A DNA stretch of 19,266 nucleotides from JBFMGD01 sp040751775. Its GTDB lineage: Bacteria; Bacillota; Dethiobacteria; DTU022. Shown here one piece after another: positions 1-5,923 of the stretch (position 1 is its first letter; every line of letters starts with the position of its first letter). The DNA is taken from contig JBFMGD010000048.1 in the NCBI GenBank assembly GCA_040751775.1, forward strand, positions 1-19,266. The letters are read 5' to 3'. The translations under genes and the position numbers were made by a program. Under the pieces are notes generated by a model. It ran no database searches. It saw only the letters and a list, made by a program, of their open reading frames with translations, and had not been told where the DNA came from.

Positions 1-1134
1 GCGCTCCGCCAACTCCCGCCATACCCTGGGCTGCTTGCGGTAGAAAAGATTGCCGAAGCCCATCACATCCGTGCCCAGTTGCTGGGAACGCTTGATCATA
101 TCGGTGATCCGGTTGCGGATCGCTTCGGCGGTGCGCCGCTCCAGGGAGATGATAAAGGCGTTGTCGGTGCTCAAATTGCCGTCGCAGGTGTAATTCTGAA
201 TGCGGCTGTTGGCTTCAACCTTGAGGATCACCCGCGGGTTGCCTTGCTCGTCCACCACGGGCCGCCTCACTGCCCCGACGTTGAATACTTCAACGCTGAA
301 GTAATCGCCCGGGCTGTCCGGGCATTCCATGACGAAGTTAAAGCGCTGGCCCCGGCCCATGGCCAGGAGCCAGCCTTCGGTCTGGTTTTGGGTGGCCCAG
401 CCGACCAACCGGTCACCCTTGAACAGGGCGCCTCCTCCCACCAGGGCCGGGGGGCGCCGGTTTTGGCTGCCGCCTCCTTCGGCACCGCCGCTTCCGGCCC
501 CGCCCTGCTGCACTTGATCATCCTCCGCCTGCACCTCGATTTTTCCCAGGAAAACCTCCTGTCCTGGCGCTTCGAAAGCGCTGTATACCTCGTTCAGGAA
601 CTTGTTGTGGAAGACGGATGTGTTAAACTGAATCGTGATCATCTGGCGATCCAGCCCGATGGCGCCCGAATCCTCAAGGGGGAACTCGGCTTCCATCAGC
701 TTGCGGATATCCCCCTGGACCACGGCGGGTAGGGCGATTACCCTGGTCTGCCGCTCCCTTTCTATCACGTCCATGATCTCACTGATCCCTCGGCGCGCCG
801 CATTTTCCGAAAAGAGGATTACCCGGTTGTGGGCCCAAAAGAGCTCCCGGCTGGAGCCCACCCCCAGGTTGCGCATGGCTTCGAAGGGGGTATGCCCGTG
901 GGCGGAGAGAACCCAGAAAGAGGGCTTTCCGCTCCCGCCGCCTTCCGTCTGCAGCGCCTGCGGGCTGGCCAGCTGGGCGATAACCAGGTACATCTCCTTC
1001 TCCGTGTCGTAGTCGAAAGCCGCGGCCAGGACAATCCCCAGGAGCTCCGGGTCCCGCCGGTTCCAGCAGCCGGCGCCAGCAAGCAGCAGAAAAACAAGCA
1101 GGGATACCAGCAGAGTCTTCTTAACCAGCGCCAT
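1..1134 (-). CDS. gerC: Ger(x)C family spore germination lipoprotein, partial (3' end outside window)
   Basis: This is the C subunit of a nutrient germinant receptor, a lipoprotein on the outer face of the spore inner membrane. The frame stays open from the ATG at 1134 to the window edge (378 codons), so the C-terminus is missing. The N-terminus has two lysines, a hydrophobic stretch and a lipobox ending AGAGC, followed directly by WNRRDPELLGIV, which matches the GCW-x-RRE signature of mature Ger(x)C proteins. Residues about 25-200 form the usual N-terminal domain. A Gly/Gln-rich linker at roughly 205-230 separates it from the next domain, which begins around ALVGGGALFKGDRLVGW. The start overlaps the end of gerB by 14 bp, so the two are translationally coupled. 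The family call is firm; the germinant is unknown. Confidence 0.9.
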   Translation of the reverse strand, partial: MALVKKTLLVSLLVFLLLAGAGCWNRRDPELLGIVLAAAFDYDTEKEMYLVIAQLASPQALQTEGGGSGKPSFWVLSAHGHTPFEAMRNLGVGSSRELFWAHNRVILFSENAARRGISEIMDVIERERQTRVIALPAVVQGDIRKLMEAEFPLEDSGAIGLDRQMITIQFNTSVFHNKFLNEVYSAFEAPGQEVFLGKIEVQAEDDQVQQGGAGSGGAEGGGSQNRRPPALVGGGALFKGDRLVGWATQNQTEGWLLAMGRGQRFNFVMECPDSPGDYFSVEVFNVGAVRRPVVDEQGNPRVILKVEANSRIQNYTCDGNLSTDNAFIISLERRTAEAIRNRITDMIKRSQQLGTDVMGFGNLFYRKQPRVWRELAER

Positions 1135-2188
1135 GCAGCCTCCCCAGGAGCGCCCGGATCAGGTACGCCCCCCAGAGCACCCCCATCGGTAGCAGGATAA
1201 AGCCCACGGCGGCCAGGGGGAAGATAAGCCCGGGCTGGAAGAGGGTGCTCACCTGAAAGAGATCATCGTGGGCGTGGACGGCCATCGCCACCCAGACGGC
1301 GGCCATGGGCCCGATCAAGGGGCGGTAGGTTTTGAGCCCCATCACCTGGGCCAGCCCCCGGGCGCCGCTGAAGAGGAAGGCGGCCACGGCGATGAAGACG
1401 CCGAACCCCCAGGCGAAAACGATTAGCACCTCCATCCGTTCGATAAATTCGCTCAGCTGGACGGCCCGGATCATGGATAGAAAAGGGAAGACGGATCGGG
1501 CGGCCCGTTGCGGTCCCAGGGTGATTACAACCAGCAGAGCGGACATTGCCAGCACGGCGGAGGAGGCGCCTAAGGCGCCCAGGGCGGTGCGCAGCACCCG
1601 TTTCGGCTCGATCGTGGAGGGGGTGATCATGGTCAGGACCATATACTGGGAGATCACGGCGATCGGGGTGATCGCGCCGCGCAGCACCGGGCCGGCGCCG
1701 CGGGCCAGGACCGGCTCGATGTTGCGGATTAGGATCGGCACCTGTGGCAGGGGCGCCACCAAGCTGATTATAATTGCCAGTAGAAAAAGGGGAAAGAAGA
1801 GATCCGCCGATCGCCCGATCACCTCGATACCGGCGTATGCCGCCAGCGCCGAGATAAAAACCATCGCCCCGATGATGAAGGCCAGGGGGGTTTCGGTAAG
1901 GAATACTGTGACCAGGGCCTCGCCGTAAACGCGGATATCCGTAGCTGCCATGTAGAGAAAGGCGAAGAGCGGCACCAGGCTTAAGAGCTTGCCTGGCCAC
2001 TTGCCGAGCAGTTTCTGGCTGTACTCGACCAGCGTTTCCGCGGGGAAACGGACGGCCAGCCCCCCGATCACCGCGACCAGGAGCGCGGCGCCGAAAAAAG
2101 CCGCCACGGCTGAAGCCCAGCCGTCCTGCAGGGTGTCGGCGGTGGTGAGCACCGGCATCAAGGCGATCAAGATGGTGGTGCGCATCAT
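1121..2188 (-). CDS. gerB: GerAB-type spore germination permease (APC-superfamily fold)
   Basis: This is the integral membrane B subunit of the germinant receptor, probably the germinant-binding subunit, in the spore inner membrane. The 355 residues from the first ATG are almost entirely hydrophobic, with about ten membrane segments and short loops, as in the family. Early motifs such as MPVLTTADTLQDGWASA fit GerAB proteins. The coordinates use the first standard start, but the real protein probably begins earlier. The frame is open upstream and encodes STEKIANRQFFFILF, a good GerAB N-terminus and the start of membrane helix 1, yet that stretch has no ATG, GTG or TTG. A GTA at 2239-2237 overlaps the gerA stop (GTAG) and sits behind a GGTGAG SD-like motif. 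It is the best candidate for an atypical start, giving 372 residues. Confidence 0.88.
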   Translation of the reverse strand: MMRTTILIALMPVLTTADTLQDGWASAVAAFFGAALLVAVIGGLAVRFPAETLVEYSQKLLGKWPGKLLSLVPLFAFLYMAATDIRVYGEALVTVFLTETPLAFIIGAMVFISALAAYAGIEVIGRSADLFFPLFLLAIIISLVAPLPQVPILIRNIEPVLARGAGPVLRGAITPIAVISQYMVLTMITPSTIEPKRVLRTALGALGASSAVLAMSALLVVITLGPQRAARSVFPFLSMIRAVQLSEFIERMEVLIVFAWGFGVFIAVAAFLFSGARGLAQVMGLKTYRPLIGPMAAVWVAMAVHAHDDLFQVSTLFQPGLIFPLAAVGFILLPMGVLWGAYLIRALLGRLHGAG

Positions 2189-2235
2189 GAACAGGATAAA
2201 AAAGAACTGGCGGTTGGCGATCTTTTCGGTGGAAT

Positions 2236-3864
2236 CTACTCTTTCTCACCGTCCGTTCTTTCACCCGGGTCCCGCCCGGGCAGCGGGAGCTGATCCGGCG
2301 CTGCGCGTTGCGGTTCCTGTCCGCCAATTAGCTTGGGCCGGCGCCGCATGCGCCACCAAAAAGCGCGGGTTAAGGCATCCTTCATGTCGCCCCAGATGAA
2401 AGGCGCCAGGGGAGACATGTACGGTATGCCGAAGGAACGGAGGCTGCAAAGGTGGATCACGGTGGCGAAAAGGACAAGCTGTACCCCGAAGAGGCCGAAT
2501 ACGGCGCCGGCGACGGTAAAGAGGAAGCGGAGTATGCGCAGCGCGATCGCCAGGCTGAAAACCGGGGTGGCGAAACTGGCGATGGCGGTCAAAGCGATCA
2601 CGATCACCACCGCCGGGGAGACCAGGCCGGCGCGGATGGCGGCGTCGCCCAGGATCAGGGCGCCGACAATGCTGATCGCCGGGCCGATCGCCGCCGGCAG
2701 GCGGATCCCCGCCTCGCGCAGCACTTCAAAGAGGATCTCCATCAGCAGCACCTCGAAAATGACCGGAAACGGCACCCCTTCCCGCGCGGCGGTGACGCGC
2801 AGCAGCAGGGCGGTGGGCAGCAGCTCCTGGTGAAAGTTGATCACCGCCACGTAGATGCCGGGCAGCAGCAGGGAGATCAGGATGGCCCCGAAGCGCAGCA
2901 GCCGGATAAAGCTGCCGGCAGGGGACTTTTCGTAGTAGTCGTCGGGGGCCTGGAGCAGCGTGGTTATCTCCGAGGGGACCACTAGTGCATGGGGGCTGCC
3001 GTCTGTAAAGATGGCCACCCTCCCCTCCAGGAGGGACGAAGCGACGATATCAGGCCTCTCGGTGCGCTGGGCCAGCGGAAAGAGAGTCCAGGGGGTGTCG
3101 CTAATGAACTCCTCCAGGTAGCCGCTTTCCAGGACGCCGTCGATCTTGATCCGGCCCAGCCGGTCCTTCACTTCCCGCAACATCTTCTCCGCGGCCAGGC
3201 CCTTGATATAGGCGAAAGCTACCTCGGTTTGGGTCAGCTCGCCGATGACCAGGCTTTCGATCCAGAGATGGGGAATGCGGATGCGCCGGCGGATCAGCGA
3301 GGTGTTGGCGCGCAGGCTCTCGATAAAACCTTCCCGGGGCCCGCGGAGAGCCATTTCTGAGCCCGGTTCGGTGATCGCCCGGGTCAGGAAGCCCTTGGCG
3401 TTGCAGAGCAGCGCCTGGGCGGCGCCGTCGAAGAGGAGCGCTATGTTTCCGATGCTGAGGGCGGAAAACAGATCGGCGATGTTGTCCGCCTCCCGCACCT
3501 CCGCAATGGTGAGAAGCCGCTCCAGCGCTGCGGATTTGATCTCACCGCGTTTGCCGGGTTCATCGATCATGCGGCTTTCCACCATCAGGTTGCGCAGGAT
3601 CTCTTCCACCGTCCTGCTGTCCACCAGTCCGTCCAGACGCACCAGCGCGGCGGGCGACTTTCCCGCGGCCGTGAAGCGGCGCACTGAAACGTCGAAGCTG
3701 GGGCCGGCGTAGCGCGTCAGCATTTGCAGATTTTTATCCAAATCTGCGAACAGCTTTACCTGCCTGACCTGGACCTCCCGCATACTGATATCCGGGTTTT
3801 TCCGCCAGTCATCGAGCACCCTTTTTTTTCTGCGCTGGAGGAACTTCTGCAGCAGCTTAAACAA
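2236..3864 (-). CDS. gerA: GerA family spore germination protein (receptor A subunit)
   Basis: This is the A subunit of the germinant receptor: a large soluble N-terminal region followed by a membrane domain in the C-terminal half. The hydrophilic part (about residues 1-290) contains typical GerA stretches, for example FDVSVRRFTAAGKSPAALVR and LARLDGL-like text. The membrane half carries several hydrophobic segments, including GAILISLLLPGIYVAVINFH, and the conserved phrase PVIFEVLLMEILFEVLREAG. The end is a short basic and acidic tail. I chose the TTG at 3864 (542 residues) because AGAGGTGG lies five bases upstream. The frame is also open from a TTG at 3882, which lacks an SD. The gene leads the gerA-gerB-gerC operon, is divergent from the selenoprotein operon, and abuts or overlaps gerB by a few bases. 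Confidence 0.92.
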   Translation of the reverse strand: MFKLLQKFLQRRKKRVLDDWRKNPDISMREVQVRQVKLFADLDKNLQMLTRYAGPSFDVSVRRFTAAGKSPAALVRLDGLVDSRTVEEILRNLMVESRMIDEPGKRGEIKSAALERLLTIAEVREADNIADLFSALSIGNIALLFDGAAQALLCNAKGFLTRAITEPGSEMALRGPREGFIESLRANTSLIRRRIRIPHLWIESLVIGELTQTEVAFAYIKGLAAEKMLREVKDRLGRIKIDGVLESGYLEEFISDTPWTLFPLAQRTERPDIVASSLLEGRVAIFTDGSPHALVVPSEITTLLQAPDDYYEKSPAGSFIRLLRFGAILISLLLPGIYVAVINFHQELLPTALLLRVTAAREGVPFPVIFEVLLMEILFEVLREAGIRLPAAIGPAISIVGALILGDAAIRAGLVSPAVVIVIALTAIASFATPVFSLAIALRILRFLFTVAGAVFGLFGVQLVLFATVIHLCSLRSFGIPYMSPLAPFIWGDMKDALTRAFWWRMRRRPKLIGGQEPQRAAPDQLPLPGRDPGERTDGEKE

Positions 3865-3882
3865 AAAAACCACCTCTGGCAA

Positions 3883-4045
3883 CGGTAGCGATATTATTGC
3901 AGCATCTTCATGTATTGTCTATCTATCTCAATAAAATATACGAGGGAACCCCTCCCGTGTCATAATTCGGGGTATTCAAAGTAAGTGCACAAGTGATAAA
4001 CTAAACTAAGCGCATCCATAACAAACTGCAGAAAGGATGTTCTCT
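3883..4045. promoter_or_regulatory. Divergent promoter region between gerA and the glutaredoxin operon
   Basis: This region separates two divergent operons and has no gene of its own. For the plus strand the best sigma-A-like match is TTGTCT (3915-3920), a 16-bp spacer and TATACG (3937-3942). A second weak match is TTCAAA near 3975 with TAAACT 16 bp later. For gerA, a forespore sigma-G promoter would be expected from family knowledge. A GTATA followed 19 bp later by CAATACA on the minus strand is only a rough match. All are pattern matches, none decisive. Confidence 0.3.
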
Positions 4046-4294
4046 ATGGTCAAACTTTACTCCTTGAGCACGTGACCCTGGTGTAGAAAGGTCAAGCAGT
4101 TGTTTGACGAAAGGCAAATCGCTTACGAGGTCGTCGAGGTGGATCTTGCCGCCGGTGACTTGCAGAAGCAGGCTCTGGCCGAGGTGGAGCAGCTTACCGG
4201 TAAACGTTCTTTCCCGGTCACGGTGATTGATCAAACGGTAATCCAGGGTTATAAAGAGGAAGAGCTAGAAAGGGCGCTCAAAGGTGAAGCATAA
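4046..4294 (+). CDS. Glutaredoxin-like selenoprotein with a UPWC redox motif (in-frame UGA at 4073-4075)
   Basis: This is a small thioredoxin-fold oxidoreductase of the glutaredoxin/NrdH type, 82 residues if UGA is read as selenocysteine. From the ATG at 4046, behind a GAAAGG SD, the translation runs MVKLYSLST-U-PWCRKVKQLF. That is the exact beta1-active-site-alpha1 pattern of a glutaredoxin, with the first Cys of CPWC replaced by UGA (residue 10). The rest is intact: YEVVEVDL for strand 2, FPVTVID with the cis-proline, and the C-terminal helix GYKEEELERALKG. Stopping at UGA would leave a nine-residue peptide, and starting after it would lose the active site. A hairpin 22 nt after UGA supports recoding. 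UGA is an ordinary stop in neighbouring genes, so this is not a changed genetic code. The gene overlaps the next one by 11 bp. Confidence 0.88.
4091..4108 (+). promoter_or_regulatory. Putative bacterial SECIS hairpin of the glutaredoxin selenoprotein
   Basis: The mRNA can form GUCAAGC-(AGUU)-GUUUGAC: seven pairs, one of them G-U, closing a four-base apical loop. The loop starts 22 nt after the UGA at 4073-4075 and has G as its second base. This fits the known bacterial pattern, in which the SelB-binding hairpin lies inside the coding region shortly after the UGA. The downstream selenoprotein gene has a hairpin with the same loop at 23 nt. Confidence 0.72.
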
Positions 4295-4682
4295 GATCTT
4301 TTGTGCAGTGTGCCGGCTCTCTTTTCTCCACTGGGGAGAGGCGGCGGCCGGCGCGGTCGTGGTGTGCGCTGTTTGCGGCGCCAAGCTGGAAATTATCGCC
4401 TTGGAGCCGGAAATAAAGGCGCGCCGTTACCCCCAGGAACCGGAAACGGCAATCAGGGAACGGGTGGACGCTTTTGCCTGCTTAAGAGGGTATGGTTTTA
4501 ATGAAGTTAAAGAATCGCTGATCGAAGGGCTGGTTGAAAAATTCAGCAAATTCGGCGACTTTTACTGCCCCTGCCGCTTCGAGCATGATCCTGACAATGT
4601 CTGCCCCTGCCTGGAAACGCGGCAGAACCGGGTCCGCAAAGAGGGCAGCTGTTACTGAGGTCTATTTCACCTGAAGGAGTAA
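4284..4682 (+). CDS. Zinc-ribbon/ferredoxin:thioredoxin reductase catalytic-type selenoprotein (Sec near C-terminus, UGA at 4656-4658)
   Basis: This is an FTR catalytic-chain-like protein, which would take electrons from ferredoxin through a 4Fe-4S cluster and reduce a thioredoxin-fold disulfide. With UGA read as Sec it has 132 residues. Residues 1-45 look like a LysW-type zinc ribbon (C7-x2-C10 and C28-x2-C31, then LEIIALEPE). A helical stretch follows, then the FTR motifs: C95-P-C97, C107-P-C109 and C123-Y-U125, ending GLFHLKE. By analogy with cyanobacterial FTR, C95, C107, C109 and C123 ligate the cluster, and C97 with U125 forms the redox-active pair. Ending at the UGA would delete that residue and the conserved GLF tail. 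The GTG start lies about 9 nt after a GAAAGGG SD and overlaps the glutaredoxin gene. A strong hairpin follows the UGA. Confidence 0.85.
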
Positions 4683-4696
4683 GTTTACTCCGTTCA
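4672..4696 (+). promoter_or_regulatory. Putative bacterial SECIS hairpin of the FTR-like selenoprotein
   Basis: Six pairs, GGAGUA with UACUCC (4676-4681 with 4686-4691), close an AGUU loop. The stem extends below a single bulged G (4692) by UGAA with UUCA. The loop begins 23 nt after the UGA at 4656-4658. The stop codon TAA (4680-4682) lies inside the hairpin, as expected where Sec is close to the C-terminus. There is no U-run, so it is not a typical terminator. Confidence 0.75.
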
Positions 4697-4770
4697 AGAT
4701 GCAAGATACAAGAAACCGGAGCCAAGAAAATCAGGAAATATAAAAAGCTTAAATAAGGAGGAGATGCGGC

Positions 4771-5718
4771 ATGAAGTTAGATTTTGTGCGGGGACATATG
4801 GGCGGCAATATTATTATCCTGCTGCACGGCGGACAGTTTACGCCCGGGAGGGAACTGGAACAGGCGGTAAAAATCCTGGGGTCGAACTACCTGGCCGGTC
4901 ACGAAGCCGGCTTGCTTTATCCGCCCACAAACGGTGCAAACCTGGCCGTTAAAATCGCCGAGCCCACTTCAAACTGTTATATCAGCGCCTGCGGCGGCCT
5001 GACCCAGGTCCTGGGTAAAGCGCTGCTTGAAACCTCGCTAGGCCGTGATTACGGCATACCGTTGCAAGAACCGCTTACGGAGATTTTATTGGAAACCGGC
5101 GCGGGGCTGGTTAAAATCGCGGTGGATACGGCGGCGGGCCGGGCGCTAAGGGTTGTGACCAACTTACAGGCGTTTGCCGGGGAGAGCTATGCCAAGGGTG
5201 TCGGCGCCATGGAACTGCAGGGGATTCCGGTTGTGCGGGCCGGCAAATTTTTGGCTGTAAACGGTGACCTGGTGAAACAGAAATATCCGCGCGCCGATTT
5301 CCGCGGTTGGGACGCTGAAACCAGGTCGCTGCTGGCAGGCTTGCAGGAAGAGTTTATGCGGCGGACCGGGGAGTCCGAGTACAATTATGTGCTTTACGAT
5401 TGGCGCCCGGAGTTTTCAGGCGACCTGCGGGTGGTCTACCCGCACTGCATTCCTCAGGATTTCTTTGAACCTTCCTGCGGCACGGGTAGTGTCGCCGCCG
5501 GCATCGCCCTGCTGGCATCCGGAGAGCTGTGCCGGCAAAAAGAGTTCACACGCGGTTCAATTTCATTGAAATTGGAAGCGGGCGGCGGGATCGAACTGGG
5601 AGGCCCCGACATCACCGAACTCAAAATGACGGTTGAAGACGGTAAACTAATCGATGTATCCTTCTCGCACAGCCTAGTCGAGATCACCGCCGTAGGAGAG
5701 GTATGGCTGGAGCAGTGA
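4771..5718 (+). CDS. DapF/proline-racemase-fold epimerase-like protein
   Basis: The 315-residue protein fits the two-domain, cofactor-independent amino-acid epimerase fold. Each half supplies a catalytic-type Cys: C74 in SACGG, comparable to the CGNGAR site of diaminopimelate epimerase, and C236 in EPSCGTGSVAAGIAL, comparable to the CGTG site. The N-terminus, GHMGGNIII, resembles the HGLGND entry motif of DapF but is not identical, so the substrate is unlikely to be simply meso-diaminopimelate. Both cysteines are kept, so it is probably an active racemase, epimerase or related isomerase. An AAGGAGG SD ends about 10 nt before the ATG. The gap after the FTR-like gene is 88 nt with no terminator, so it is probably the third gene of the selenoprotein operon. 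A clear terminator follows. The true substrate cannot be read from sequence. Confidence 0.75.
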   Translation: MKLDFVRGHMGGNIIILLHGGQFTPGRELEQAVKILGSNYLAGHEAGLLYPPTNGANLAVKIAEPTSNCYISACGGLTQVLGKALLETSLGRDYGIPLQEPLTEILLETGAGLVKIAVDTAAGRALRVVTNLQAFAGESYAKGVGAMELQGIPVVRAGKFLAVNGDLVKQKYPRADFRGWDAETRSLLAGLQEEFMRRTGESEYNYVLYDWRPEFSGDLRVVYPHCIPQDFFEPSCGTGSVAAGIALLASGELCRQKEFTRGSISLKLEAGGGIELGGPDITELKMTVEDGKLIDVSFSHSLVEITAVGEVWLEQ

Positions 5719-5759
5719 TTGAACCTGAGCATTTAATTTCATACAGACGGTTGGTATGG

Positions 5760-5788
5760 CCCGGCTAATTCAGCCGGGTCTTTCGTTT
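5760..5788 (+). terminator. Rho-independent terminator after the selenoprotein operon
   Basis: Stem CCCGGCT (5760-5766), loop AATTC and stem AGCCGGG (5772-5778) are followed by TCTTTCGTTT. It lies 42 bp after the epimerase-like gene and ends that transcription unit. Confidence 0.9.
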
Positions 5789-5807
5789 ATGGTCACGAGT
5801 TTTCATT

Positions 5808-5835
5808 AACCGTTATCACACCGGCGCATATAATG
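5808..5835 (+). promoter_or_regulatory. Possible sigma-K-like promoter of the LysM gene
   Basis: AAC at 5808-5810 followed after 16 bp by CATATAATG (5827-5835) resembles the mother-cell sigma-K pattern (AC, 16-17 bp, CATAnnnTA). This would suit a late spore-coat gene. The match is imperfect (TG for TA) and only a pattern. Confidence 0.3.
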
Positions 5836-5923
5836 GAATGAGCGAGGTAGGTAAAACCCTAATGCTATCAAATTATGCTTGCCTCCCATGTTCAATCACA
5901 GGATAGAAAGGAGGTTATGTCTA

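Noticed and set aside
1263..2327. 354-codon minus-strand frame overlapping gerB
   Set aside because: Arg/Pro/His-rich composition typical of an out-of-frame shadow in GC-rich DNA. The gerB frame shows clear membrane protein features.
4073..4094. Alternative hairpin UGACC/GGUCA including the UGA itself
   Set aside because: It has only five pairs with a 12-nt loop and buries the codon to be decoded. The downstream AGUU hairpin is stronger and matches the second gene.
4100..4294. A separate 64-residue protein starting at TTG 4100
   Set aside because: It is the tail of the glutaredoxin. The fold and SD point to the ATG at 4046 with read-through of the UGA.
4284..4658. FTR-like gene ending at the UGA (124 residues)
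   Set aside because: It would lose the last catalytic residue and the conserved GLF tail. The in-frame continuation to TAA and the hairpin argue for recoding.
4046..4682. Alternative genetic code (UGA as Trp or another sense codon)
   Set aside because: UGA is used as the normal stop in several genes here (epimerase-like gene, thrC, KaiC-like gene, histidine kinase), and both recoded UGA codons sit at Cys positions.
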